The position numbers and the translations under genes are program-made. Source: Chloromonas sp. AAM2 (lineage: Eukaryota > Chlorophyta > Chlorophyceae > Chlamydomonadales > Chlamydomonadaceae). From it: a DNA stretch of 20,095 nucleotides. Positions 1-10,428 of this stretch are shown piece after piece; position 1 is the first letter of the stretch; the number at the start of each line of letters is the position of its first letter. The stretch is from contig QAXH01002326.1 of NCBI GenBank assembly GCA_004335635.1, positions 971 to 21,065 on the forward strand, given 5' to 3'. The notes under the pieces are model-generated. The model saw nothing but the letters and a program-made list of their open reading frames with translations, had not been told where the DNA came from and did no database searches.

Positions 1-156
1 CCACTCTCGACTTGGAACCGTGTTGCCAGTGATGACATTCGTGCTTTGCACCCTGCTACCAGTGACCTTTTTTGGCTTAACCATTGTCAGGCGCGTAATT
101 CTTGGGGAGATATTGTGTCTAGCTGCAGCACCGTGGGTTGAACCATGAAAAGCCAT

Positions 157-159
157 GTA

Positions 160-190
<31 letters not shown>
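157..190. repeat. (ATG)n microsatellite
   Basis: About ten ATG/TGA triplets directly after a TGTAA at 156-160. A similar (GAT)n tract is at about 15848-15871. Confidence 0.9.
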
Positions 191-410
191 GGCAGCAGCA
201 GGCAGCAGAACAATCAGCAGTGCAAAGCAAAAAAAACGCGTGTTCTGCAGCAGACATGTGGGCAGAGACAGCTGTTGGGCTTCAGAACTCAGAGGTTAAG
301 CTGGACCTCAAGTCTTCTGGCCCGCAAATATCGCTTTTGCCTCGCCCCTGTAGCGCAGTCTCTTCACCTGCACCATTGCCCCTTGCCCACACTCTCCACC
401 AGGATCGTAC

Positions 411-1730
411 CTGTTCAGTGCTGCATCGCTGGCCCTCGCTGATCATCTGTGCAAGCGACTTGCCGTTCACTGCCTCCTGCACAGCAGACAGGCAACAGAC
501 AGTCAGTACACAGTCAGCACAAAAGTCAACAAACAGCCAACGGACAGCCAGTAGACAGGCAACAGACAGCCAGTACACAGGCAACAGACAGCCAGTACAC
601 AGGCAACACACAGTCACCAGTACACCAAGGGTGAAGCCGAGATCAAGCACTTTGTGTACCAAGTGCAAGCATCCGTGTGCTGGACCGCACAGGCAACAGT
701 GTGCCTGGACAAGATCAAATTGTGTGTTCAATCGGCAGTTCACCTGCTACTTGACAGCCACACCATTGCCAATATTGACATTATTTGCCAGTATTGCCAG
801 TATATATTGCCGGTATTGACTATTGACACTATAGGTTGTTGACATCACATATGTGCGTCGCATGACTCACCTGCACCAGGTAGAATGCCCTGTCAGTGGC
901 GCTGTCAACCTCAAAGTAATCTATGTACCTGCGCCCAGTGCATGCATGGACGCATGGGCAACGCATGGCGTATGCATGCATCATCGCAAGGACAACGATA
1001 CATGGGAGTGCATGGTGACATGGATGCATGGGCACATGGATGCATGGTGACATGGATGCATGGGCACATGGATGCATGGGCACATGGATGCATGGGCACA
1101 TGGATGCATTATGATGCCCATGCATGATCAATCGCGCACCTGGGTATCCCCGGATGGGTGAGTGCCTTGAGGGTCTGCGCCTCCCTCTGGAATAACGTGA
1201 GCTGTTTCCAGTCACGTGACGCCCGCAGGCTCAGTGCCTTGACGGCCACCTCCTGGCCCTCCGGACCTGTGGCCTGTGTGTGCAATCACACCTAAAGGGT
1301 GATAAGTTTGAGCTTCTATCTGCGGCAGTCTTGGGGTGGGGCCCGGTTGATCAGGCCCAGTATGGGTGTAGATCTGATACTAGTCACATACACTTGTCAT
1401 GCCACACTACAGATAGTTTCTGGCTGCAATTCCTTACGTTTGAGTGCAACTCCATTCAGCCAGTCTAGCCTATATTGCTTAGACTGCAAACACTATTTTT
1501 TAGCAACACTGTTTCCTGTTAATCCGGGCCCTAATCACGGTTGCCAATTACGAATGACCCCTGACCCTTGTGCATGTCATGTATTGCTGGTGACCATGAT
1601 TGGGCTGACACAGGAGCCTTAGTGCTGGTGCCATGTGATGACCCGGTACCTTGTATGTGGTGGCGCTGCCCCCTGTGCCCAGCACTCCCCGGATGGTGTA
1701 CTTCCTGTGGAGCACAGTGCCCTCGGGCAG
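411..1730 (-). CDS. Protein kinase, cyanobacterial/plastid type (N-lobe only, 3' end off window)
   Basis: Four exons on the minus strand join in phase: 1730-1650, 1273-1140, 928-871 and 476-411. The first encodes LPEGTVLHRKYTI followed by the glycine-rich loop GTGGSATTYK. The second carries EVAVKAL, whose Lys is the expected ATP-anchoring residue, and then FQREAQTLKALTHPGIP, which fits the alpha-C helix with its Glu. The third reads YIDYFEVDSATDRAFYLVQ and the fourth EAVNGKSLAQMI, the hinge region. HPGIPRYIDYFE is typical of cyanobacterial-type Ser/Thr kinases and their plant or algal descendants, several of which are plastid proteins. The catalytic HRD and DFG motifs are absent from the remaining 410 bases and must lie beyond the left edge, so activity cannot be judged. 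The phases (0, 2, 0) agree at every join. The start of the protein is not settled; possible upstream exons are listed separately. Being a kinase is near certain from sequence; substrate and location are unknown. Confidence 0.82.
480..612. repeat. 22-bp minisatellite (caacagacagccagtacaca)
   Basis: About three clear units and several degenerate ones, immediately next to the acceptor of kinase exon 476-411, inside the intron. Confidence 0.85.
1008..1110. repeat. 16-bp minisatellite (cacatggatgcatggg)
   Basis: Six units with variation (cacatgg or gacatgg) fill most of the kinase intron between exons 1273-1140 and 928-871. Each unit contains the palindrome atgcat. Confidence 0.92.
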
Positions 1731-1780
1731 CTGGAGGGAACCTGCCAACAGGCCGACAGGCATACTTGCGGATAGGTGAC

Positions 1781-1822
1781 AAATGCATGCATGCTTACAA
1801 ATGCATGCATGCTTACAAATCA
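1781..1822. repeat. 18-bp duplication rich in TGCATGC
   Basis: acaaatgcatgcatgctt is repeated twice in tandem just upstream (in gene orientation) of the kinase G-loop exon. Confidence 0.8.
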
Positions 1823-2510
1823 CCATCTGGACAGGCCGACAGGCAGTCAAGGGGTCAATGCTGACGGGTGGTCAATGCAGACGGGTGGTCAAGCGGTTAA
1901 TGCAAGGCATTGTTTAAGACTTCAATTGGTTTCGTGAATACCTGTTGTTTTACATTGTGTGCGTTCTTGGCTGTGGGCCACATGCATGTACACACGAAGT
2001 TTCCCGTGCGATTCTGGTCACGTCAGGCAGGCAGGCAGGCGGGGTGGGGCAGGATGTTATGCATGCATGTCAGCACAGGCGTCACTATTGGCCCTCAGGC
2101 AGCTGTGCTCCACAGCCGCCATGTTCATGCAATGCAGTGCGGGCGTGAGTTGTGCAAGATACGTGAATGGAATGCGCATGCACCATACAATGGAGGGGAT
2201 TGCTGAAACTGTGTGCAGGCAGATGTGCGCACGATGCTGACACACGTGGGGTGCACAATGACACTTTCATGCCGCACCATGACTTGCGTACCGGCCTACA
2301 TCCAAAACTGTTTCCGAAATTCGGATTTGAGGTGTCTGGGGCCTGATTCAAAAGAAAGTTTCGTGCGTGCGTCGTGTGAGCATCGATCATGGCAGGTGCT
2401 TGCAGCTGGGCAAGCCTGCTGGGCTGCAGGAGTGCTGGGCGTGCATGTTGTTGAGTGCATGGCCAGCCTGTCTGCTGCATGAAGACTGGCATTGCTCTCC
2501 TCCATCCCAC

Positions 2511-2696
2511 CTGCATTGTATTGGCTGGGCTCTTCCACGTTCGGCAGCTGTATTTCAGATGCAACCTTGCTGAGTATCTCCTCGTCATGCACTGACCGCA
2601 CTCCACACCACCGCCTGCGCCTTGGAACACACGGCTGCCCGAACTCAATTGCTTGAGCCTTGGATGCAGCGCAAGGCGTCCGAGGCACCAGAATTA
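2511..2696 (-). CDS. Candidate coding exon, possibly N-terminal part of the kinase gene
   Basis: This minus-strand segment is open and coding-like, containing HDEEILSKVASEIQLPNVEE. It is preceded by a good acceptor (cctccctgcag) and followed by an AG|GTGGGA donor. Length is 186 bases, phase 1 in and phase 1 out. It lies upstream of the kinase N-lobe in the same orientation and may belong to it, but the intervening exon that would be needed to reach phase 0 at 1730 was not found. No domain was recognised. It could also be an unrelated small gene or chance. Confidence 0.35.
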
Positions 2697-2909
2697 CTGC
2701 AGGGAGGTAGTTTGCAGTGTGGGTCGGAAGAGACAGAAGTTACTGAGAAGAAAGATTAAATTCTTACACTCACAGTGAACTTGCTTGCGGGAGCAGGGCG
2801 CTCCTGATGCAGCAGCTGTTCCGCATGTCTGCAAACCCCCGAGCATCGTATGGTACGTGATGGTGCAAATGGGTAGTTAGATAATGACGAGTCGACCGAG
2901 CGTCACCGC

Positions 2910-3130
2910 TGATATCATCAAGCTGCAGGAGCGGCGCTGCAAACAAAAAGATCAGTCATGCAGGTACCAAGCAACCAAGCGATGTATCCATAACACTCCT
3001 GCCAAAAGTCCCAGAAACACATGGAGTATGAGTCAAGAGTGAGAACACGACTTGTCCGTTGCCTTAGGAAACCAACCAACCTTAGGAACGCCATGATTCT
3101 CGCCTTCTCAAAGCCCTTCATGATGCGTTC
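2910..3130 (-). CDS. Weak candidate 5' exons upstream of the kinase
   Basis: On the minus strand a Met at about 3122 begins MKGFEKARIMAFLRLVGFL. Further down, after a strong acceptor (ttttgtttgcag), comes a second open stretch with PLLQLDDISGD. A donor after MAFLRLV (phase 1) and one within DDISG (phase 1) would link these to the exon at 2696-2511 in frame, giving a leader-like N-terminus. Several other pairings are equally possible, so this is a suggestion only. No family was recognised. Confidence 0.2.
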
Positions 3131-3310
3131 AGAAAATGAGCAAGAAATGAGGACGAAAGCAGGAGGCAGGGGTTTCAACAGAAAATGACACTATGTGGGA
3201 GTGAATACCTCCGACCACTTTGCTGCATTGCAAGCATGTGAGGAGTTCAATTCCCAGGTTTCAGGTCATTCTGAGATGGTCCAAAAATGGTGGTAAAAAG
3301 TCCTCCAAAA

Positions 3311-3335
3311 GGCCGCTGGTACTCGACCAGCGGCC
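3311..3335. repeat. Perfect short inverted repeat (10-bp stem, 5-base loop)
   Basis: ggccgctggt at 3311-3320 is exactly complementary to accagcggcc at 3326-3335, separated by actcg. One more A-T pair extends the stem on the outside. It lies in an otherwise featureless spacer; function unknown. Confidence 0.6.
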
Positions 3336-3789
3336 TCTAGTGTTTCATGTTTTACGGCTCAACCACAACGACTTCAAGGATTGTAAAGGTTTGGTTGGAT
3401 GCAGCTTGTCAAGAACTATCTGAAACCACCTTCATGTTCCTAATTTGTGGCATGGATGGTTTAGTTTCTGCTTGACAAGTGTCGGAGGGGGTCGGCCTCT
3501 GCAAGCTGCGAGGTGGGGCCGCAGGTCAGGGGGGTTGCAACTGCAAGCCAACGCATGTACAGCCGGCAGTGCGTGCATTACTTGCAACTGAAGTTAACCT
3601 GTGACATGTGTGGCAGTTAGGCTTCGGTTGTTGTTCGGTTACCAGGGCCGTCTAGGTTAGTTGGGCCGTGTGGGCTTGGAAGACGAAGTTTGGCAACGTT
3701 CAAGTCAACATTGCAACCAAATTGTCCAGTGGATAGGCCTTGGGGAGATCTGTCTAATGAGCAAGCAGTTTCTGGGTGGTCTGAAAAAG

Positions 3790-3805
3790 TAGGCTGATGT
3801 AATGG
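3790..3805 (+). repeat. Dispersed repeat, tail-only fragment
   Basis: taggctgatgtaatgg matches the last 16 bases of the repeat (compare 15693-15706 and 19691-19706). Confidence 0.45.
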
Positions 3806-4490
3806 TCAATGTCCAGAAAAGCCGTGGCTACTTTTCTGATAGGGTCAGGAACTTTCTAACCCCTCCCCTCCCCCCACCCCCACGAGAGGTTGGATAGGTG
3901 ACCAGCTAGGGGTCCCGTGCACCTACAATCACAGTCGTTAACAGACCAAAACTGCGTGCAGTTCTACAACCATGCACCTGCATGACAATGCATTACTATG
4001 CGCCGCATTGCTGTAAGATCTTAGAAAGAGAAGTTTATTGGTTTAGTTTTACTTATTAACTTGCTCGGACGGGATGATTGGCTTCCAATGGTTTCAACGT
4101 ATACTTGGTCACCTAACGTTCTGCACCCTGTACCCAGGCTACCCTATGCGCGGCTAACCAGTTTACTACATGCTCCACATCCATAAGCTCTTTCCACTCG
4201 TCCACTCATGCCCATTCACCACCACACTGATGAAACGAATACCCAGCGGGGACAGACGTCTGCCCCAACAGCATACCTAGTACAAGCCCAACGTTGACCC
4301 AGCCCTGCCTGCTTGAGTCTTGCGTCTGTGCAGGGTTGTTCCGGGGTATGCTTAAGCTCCTCTCTGTTTTCCTGTCTGAGTCAGAAGGCTTCCTGCTGTC
4401 TCGGCAGAAAAGCCTGCTGGCTGGCAAAGAAAACCCCTGCCAGAAATTCCTATCTGGCAAAAACGTTCCAAATCGCTTCAGAACATTGCA

Positions 4491-4888
4491 TTACTCGTCC
4501 TCTCCATCATCAAAAGGCAACACAGGCAAATCCTCCTCCTTCTCCTCCTTCTCCTCGCTTTCCGACACCTCATCAAATGTCTTGAGGACTAGGCCTGCCT
4601 TATCCCGATCCTCATCATCACCTCAAGAAGAAGGCTGGGCGGAAGAGGGACGAGCACCTCAACCCTCTGACTCCACGTCGCCCAGGCCGGACAAATCAAT
4701 AAGAATCACCATCAGACTTGTGCGCACGCCTGGTCGACATTTTACGAATGACAGTGGCACAGGCAAGAAATTCTTGGGGCTCCAAAACCACCCAGTTAGG
4801 GTTGGGTAGGGTTGCCGTCACGGAACGGCTGCCGGTACGACTCACAAAATCCTGCCCTGGCAGGACTGATTCCACAACAATTTCGTGC
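4491..4888 (-). CDS. Two phase-compatible exons with acidic C-terminus; MED7 extension or separate gene end
   Basis: Exon 4888-4710 reads HEIVVESVLPGQDFVSRTG and, later, NWVVLEPQEFLACATVIRKM. After a GTGATT donor and a pyrimidine-rich acceptor, exon 4621-4491 gives DDEDRDKAGLVLKTFDEV, then an acidic run of Glu/Lys and LPVLPFDDGEDE before TAA. Both joins agree in phase (phase 2 in at 4888 and phase 1 between the exons). If MED7 uses a GTGACA donor at 5219, two bases before the end of its TGA, its frame runs straight into exon 4888. The product would then be 309 residues instead of 207. The alternative is the 3' end of a separate minus-strand gene. I do not recognise a domain. Exon character is good; ownership is uncertain. 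Confidence 0.45.
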
Positions 4889-4944
4889 CTGAGCGGTGCG
4901 AATAGGCCAGCGGTGCGAATAGGCCAGCTGTCCCCCCATAGAGG

Positions 4945-5131
4945 TGGCTGAGGCTGAGGCTCTGAAGCCTGAGGCTGAGGCTGAGGCTCTTTCAGGTGTG
5001 AGAGCCTCCATGAAATCCTGGTGCCAGTCCTGGCGGAGCTACCCTGCCTTGTGCTTCCGAGTTCCTGTGTACCCCGAGTTGCTTGAAGACAGGAACGTAA
5101 CCAGGAAGGTAACCAGGAAGGTAACCAGGTC
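4945..5131. repeat. Short tandem repeats downstream of MED7 exon 5
   Basis: A 6-bp ctgagg/ggctga repeat runs over about 4947-4991 and a 12-bp aaccaggaaggt repeat over about 5097-5131. Just outside, 17 bases are duplicated in tandem at about 4893-4928 (cggtgcgaataggccag). All fall in the possible last introns of the extended MED7 model. Confidence 0.7.
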
Positions 5132-5215
5132 GCCCAACCAAGCCACCAATGCCACAAGTCAATGGCCAGAGAACGGCCAGTGGATGACACCCTCTGACAC
5201 GCCCCTGCATGCATG

Positions 5216-8132
5216 TCACCCCGTGTCCATGTCTGTTCTGCCTCGCTCTGTCGCCTGCTGGCATGCGCCCACTAGCTGCTGCGCACTGTCAATCAGCAAC
5301 TGGTCCAGAGACTGAACCTGAGGAGCAGAGGGCAGGGCAGCAGGGGCTGAACCTGAGGAGCAGAGGGTAGGGCAGCAGGGACTGAACCCGGGGAGCAGAG
5401 GGCAGGGCAGCAGGAATTGAACGCAACGACGCCTGCAGAACTGTACAATCTGCATTCTATGTATTTACACCAGGGAAGCCGTCAGAGGACACGGAACGGG
5501 ATGGGCACCGCCCTGGCCTACCCCGAGCAAGAAAGCAAAACGAACACAGTGAACAAAGCAGGCAATATGTGATGCCGTCGCCTCTATATGGATGTCACCT
5601 CAGTATGGACGTGTTCAAAACCCATTGGGATATCGGGTTGGAGTCAGAGCCCCAATCCCAACTGCCTTCTGGTTGCCCTCCACCCCTGCAATGTCTCCCT
5701 TTGAATGTCCCTCCTGGAATCCCCCTCCCTGAAACCCCCCTTCCCTTGCCCCAGATTTCTTTTACCTGTGCCCCCAGCCCTGCAATCCCTCCGTTTGCCA
5801 TTCCTCCTGCTCCTTTGCCCTCCCCCGATTCCCCGTCACCTGTGCCTTCAGTCTGCGCAGCGCCTCCTCCTTGTCTTTGACTTCCATCTCCAACACATAC
5901 TCCAGCGTAGCGCGGGCCTGGAGAACAGAGCACACAACAGGGCTGGGGGCAGTGGAACAGTGAGGCAGCCCACCTAACACCCCGGGCAGGTCTCTTGGGT
6001 CCCACAAGCGCCACAGTCCAGACCCCAGGGGGGTGGCAGACCCCTGGACAAATCCACACACGCCAGAAGATCAGGAACATGTGCTTGTAGACTACCACAA
6101 GTTGTGGTTCATTTGCTTGTAATCCATTTGCTTGCAATTTACTGCTCTCTGTCCACAGACCGCACACCATACCTCAGGCACCACCACTATGTGGGTGCTT
6201 AAGTAATGTCGAATCACGCACATCATCACTATCAGGCATTGACAGATTTGCCCACAGCAACTTCCAGCAAGTGGTTCCCTCCGCCTGCCAATTGCAAAAT
6301 TGTGGCCACACTGTGCAAGTAGGGATCTGGTGACGGCCAAACTGCGCCGAAGTGCAGCCAACTCCAAGCGCACCAACTCAGCGGGTTGAAACCCGATCTC
6401 AGATACATGTAGAGCTCCGGCTAGTTTCAAACAGCAGTAAGCCCACAAAGGGTCCTTGGAGAGCGAGCTTTTGAGGTCAGGCTTTCGACAGAGTGCAAGG
6501 TTCACACCGCTGCTATGGTTGAAACGAGATGGAGCTCTGCATGCTGTCTGCGTGAGGCCAGCCGCCCCCATTCCGCACCTGAGGTGGTCGTATGAGGTTG
6601 ATGAGGTGTTGGGCCGCGGCCAGTGCGGCCGACACGCGCGACAGGGGCTCGGCACACGACTCGGGCGCCTCAACCAGAGCGCGCAACAGCTCCAAGAACA
6701 GCGGCAGCAGCTCGGGGACTAGGGATTGAAGCTGGGAACGATAGTCTGCAGATCGGCGGGGTAGGGAGGGAGGGGGCAGGCAAAGGGCAAGGGAGTGCAC
6801 ACCGATCGGAAGGGGGTGGGGGTGACCGGAACAGTATGTACCAATTGATGTAGCGTGCAAGTGTTGAACAACGTGCAGGTTGTTGAAGCGGGCCCAGATG
6901 GGAAGTGTGACAGCAACGGTGTGTGTGTAAGTGGTGTAATGTCAACGTGATGTTCTCCAGTGCACTCCCAGCTGTCTGGGTTGTGTTGCCTCTCAATTAG
7001 TTGGGACACCCTGCTGACGGTTAGCTGGGCCCAGATGGAACCTCAGCATGGGGGTTACAATGTGTGGCGGGCTATCAGGGACCTCACGGACGTCATGAAT
7101 TACCTGTGGATAAGATGCGTTTGGTGGTAGGCAGAGGTGGCGTGGTGTGTGTGTGTGTGTGTGTGTGTGTTTGTGTTTGCCAGACTAGCGGCACAAGCAC
7201 GCATCGTGCTCCCAAATGTCCCGCTAGTCCTTGCCAAATGTCCCTGACGCCCATTGCTTTGCCACATGCTGTAAACATGCTTGGCCACTCGCTTTACGCT
7301 TGCGTGCTGCTGCACGTGCATGTGCCTACCTATGCTCCCGTCCGGTTCAGCCCGTATCATGGCGTTGGGGGCGGTGGGCACCAGGGCCTCGGCCTGTGTG
7401 CGCGGGCAACACACATGGAAAGAAGGGTGTGTGCCTGGCACAGGTTGGACGCCAGGACAAGTGAGCAGCATGCGTTCAAGCGAGGACGCGGCACAGTTGT
7501 GCTTGCAGCAACCTTGGCTCTGTGATTTCTTGCACGATGAGAAAGGGGCGCGGATATCATGCAGGGGCGCGGATGTCATGCAGGGTCGAGTGAGCGGGAA
7601 AACAGCACAGGCACATCGAGGTTGCATGCATGCCAACCTTTGCACATCCGTGCGACCGAGGCTCTGCGAATGGTATGCGGAAAGGGCAGTCATGCATGTA
7701 TGGGCGGCCCGGCGCACACGTGCTTGCCTGCTCAGGGCATGACATGAACACTGGTGCTATGACACTGCCTGAAGACTGCTCGAGTGTGCAATACTATGTG
7801 CGGCTTCACATGCGCAACTTGTACAGATTATGACCTGCAGATGTTCACGCGGTTCAACTTTTTTCGAGCCGTAACATGAGCATCCATCAGGTTTGGCAAC
7901 CTACTATCAATGATAAGGCCTTCCATTGGTCGTGACTTCAAGCACCCACCAGTTTGAAGGGCCGGTCAAACAAATCAAATGTGTCGGTGACCGGTGGTGG
8001 GGGGGGAGGGCCACAGTTGGGCCCATCAGCATATAGTTTGAAGTAGGGAGGGGGCAGGGGGAAGCTGGAGGCCACTAGCTGCTCCTGGGAAGGGCCGGGG
8101 CCATCGGCTGCGGTTGGGGGCGGAGCAGCCAT
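5216..8132 (-). CDS. MED7: Mediator complex subunit 7 (MED7)
   Basis: Five minus-strand exons join in frame to about 207 residues: 8132-7950, 7103-7010, 6745-6579, 5917-5840 and 5317-5216. Exon 1 has the MED7 N-terminal signature: SSFPLPPPYFKLYADGP, a proline run, then DTFDLFDRPFKL. Exon 3 gives DYRSQLQSLVPELLPLF and AAQHLINLIRPPQ. Exon 4 gives ARATLEYVLEMEVKDKEEAL. Together these match the conserved helix ending in LRPHQARATL that defines MED7. Exon 5 (VQSLDQLLIDSAQQLVGA) continues the coiled coil. Plant MED7 is about 170 residues and human 233, so the length fits. MED7 pairs with MED21 in the Mediator middle module and bridges activators to RNA polymerase II in the nucleus. Exon 2 (7103-7010) fits by phase only; its sequence does not resemble the expected EEQG-type segment and may be wrong. 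No TGTAA signal was seen downstream. Confidence 0.85.
5311..5415. repeat. 35-bp tandem repeat, about 3 copies, covering the MED7 last-intron acceptor
   Basis: The unit begins ctgaacctgaggagcagag and recurs every 35 bases (5313, 5348, 5383). On the minus strand each unit contains a pyrimidine-rich stretch and a CTCAG|GTTCAG acceptor. It is intact in the first two units and altered (CCCGG) in the third. Confidence 0.8.
7144..7171. repeat. (GT)n microsatellite
   Basis: Uninterrupted GT dinucleotides inside MED7 intron 1 (7949-7104). The rest of this roughly 850-base intron holds TGCATG-rich sequence and a 19-base imperfect duplication near 7547-7585. Confidence 0.9.
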
Positions 8133-8657
8133 GAGGCAAAGCCCTATCAGACCAGGTCAAGAAGAGACGTCCAAACCAAGCCTGTCCGTGGTGTGTGAGT
8201 GTGCTGAGCCAGAATGAAGACAATACTGTTGTTCACTTTTGAGAAGGTGCTGCTCAATGTTGCATGGCACTGGCGTTCAGGCGGTTAGGGTGCGTGTGGG
8301 GATGGGAGAGACGATGCAGGCTGCATGCGTCCTATCAATGCCGATTATATGATTGCGCGTTCTCAGGCTATCGCAGCTTTACGCGACCACCCGGCCAGAT
8401 CGCCACATGACCGGAGAGCGTTTTTGATCAAACCGGCTCATTTGTGTTGTGACATGCTCCACAGCACACAAGTCCTTTGTTAGCTGCTCTCGTAAGAAGG
8501 CCGATTCATAACTTAATTAGGCATGCATGGTCTGGAACCGGCCAGGTGAACAAGAGCCCTACTGACCAATCCAGGGTTGGTCACCAGGCGTACCCTGCAA
8601 GCACCTGCACCACGTGCTCGATACAGCTGTAGCATGGCCTAGAGCTGCACCGTAGCC
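8133..8657. promoter_or_regulatory. Divergent MED7/TTI2 intergenic region
   Basis: About 525 bases separate the MED7 start (minus) from the proposed TTI2 start (plus). No other coding exon was seen. The region must carry the upstream signals of both genes and could be a shared bidirectional promoter. The only AT-rich stretch is near 8506-8520 (ttcataacttaattag); no clear TATA box was identified. Confidence 0.45.
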
Positions 8658-10385
8658 ATGTGTGCCAACAGCAGCCCAGGCATGCAGCAGTCAGAGGCCA
8701 GTCCTAGCCCCAGCGCACAGCATGGCGCGATAGAAGCCCTGGAAGCAGCTGTGCTGGAGCTGCATAGTGTGTGCAACAACAGCCAGAACAATGCGGGAAC
8801 TCAATCCTTGGACAGCCGGGCTTTGCTCTCATCAGCTCTTGAGGTGCAGGCCTCGGCCCATGTGTGGGCGCAGCAGGCACAGCATGACAGTGCCAGTGCA
8901 CAGCATGAAGGTGAGCGTGGGTGCGAGAAGTGTGGGGGTGTGCACGTGCACGGGCAGCGGGTCGAAAGGCGCGTGAGCTGGGAAGCTGTTTCTGGTCAAA
9001 TGGCTATACTGTTTAGGAATACTTGCATACTGTGGGTTTCGTTCCAGGCATCTCTAGCAGTAACCAACTTGCGATGGCACATGGCCGGCACACACATTGT
9101 TAGTTGCGTATCATCAGGTTAAGTACACCAGCAGTAAAATATGATTACGCAAGGGCTCTGAGGTTTGGGTCTTCCCCCTCTCCACACCATCAATGGTCCC
9201 TGAATAAGGTTTGCAAGGGGGCTTGAGCGCAGCCAGATTCGTCAGTTGTCTTGCAGCACCGCCATTGGTTCGCAAGGCAAGAGGGCCTGTCTGCAATTGT
9301 CTCCAATCCCTGCAAATCAGCACAAGCATGCATGAGTAGAGAAAGTAGTGCAGCAATCCTCAAATGCTTGGTTTGCATGGATTTATGAAACGGATCCGTC
9401 GTGTTCTGTGGCCGTAGGGCGCAGCCGCACGAACGCACCAGACGCAGTCAAGCCTCGGCTCGTGACCGTCATGCAACAGGCATGCAGTGCGGTGTGTGAA
9501 CCCCCGGGTGCACTGTACTCAGGCTTCAGCGGGGACAGGGCTGTGAGCGATGCTGACTTGGGAGAGATGGCAGATGTCTCATCAGTCGGTGCAGATGGGG
9601 GGTCGGCTGAGCAGCAGGAGCCGCTGAAAGGTATTGCGGCTGTGCTTCTTGCCTTGGCTGAGCTGGTGCCGCTGGTGCTGGCTGGAGCTGCCACTGGAGC
9701 AGCCGGTGCTGGACCGGCTGCTGGCCCTGCAGTGGCTGGGATAGGGCAGGCAGGTGGCCAGGCAACCCCACACACCACCACACACGGCCCGTCACACTCG
9801 GTCACACTGGACAGGGATGATCACACATCACACATTCAGGACACTGATATGTCCACTACTCACAACAATCGTTCACCCACAGTCTTGGAATTTAAAGCTG
9901 TCAACGGCGGCCAAGAACCCAGAAAGGACTTTCCGAGACGAGGGGTGTTAATTGAAGTGCTGGACTGTCAAGATGTGGGGGAGGAAGGAGGGGAGGAGGG
10001 TGCGGGTGAAGGGGCGGCTGCCAGCACACAGCAGCAGGAGCAGGAGCAGCAGCTGGCAGCTGCAAACCAGCTGGTCCACGACTTGCTGCTACTGGCGCTT
10101 ACCTGGCTGCCTGACCCCGGTCTGCCAGGCATCTGGCTAGTGCCTGGCTGTAGCACACCTGAAAGTCCACACACGCATGAACTAGGGGAACAAGCCTCAA
10201 GCCCTGCATTCCAACTGCTACTGGCTCTGGCAGTTGCTTTGCCTGTGCCTGGTGATAGGCGAGGGGGTTGGCGGGGTCAGGGCGGAAGCCAGGCTGGTGC
10301 AGCCGCAGGAGCAACAGCAGCAGCAGCGGCAGGGGCAGGGGCAGACAGTTTGTGGGCAGCTGCCCCCTCGACGGACCGGCAGCAT

Positions 10386-10428
<43 letters not shown>

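Larger units (their letters stand above)
3180..4490. other. Intergenic stretch without recognised gene
   Basis: No convincing exon was seen on either strand. It holds a perfect 10-bp hairpin (3311-3335), a short C-rich tract near 3860-3882, and a 16-base fragment (3790-3805) of the dispersed repeat tail. The longest plus-strand open stretch (3220-3423) shows no domain and no splice context that would support it. Confidence 0.5.

Noticed and set aside
1..144. Plus-strand open frame from the window edge (PLSTWNRVASDDIRALHP onward) ending TGA, with TGTAA 12 bases later
   Set aside because: The minus strand is open too, 47 codons is not rare by chance, no family is recognised, and it lies within what should be kinase intron. 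It could be a transposon gene end but is unsupported.
480..612. Regularly spaced repeats as a possible CRISPR array
   Set aside because: Units are contiguous with no unique spacers and no cas genes; the context is eukaryotic.
829..1215. Long ORFs on both strands over the TGCATG repeat
   Set aside because: They are read through a 16-bp minisatellite; only the part at 928-871 is a real kinase exon.
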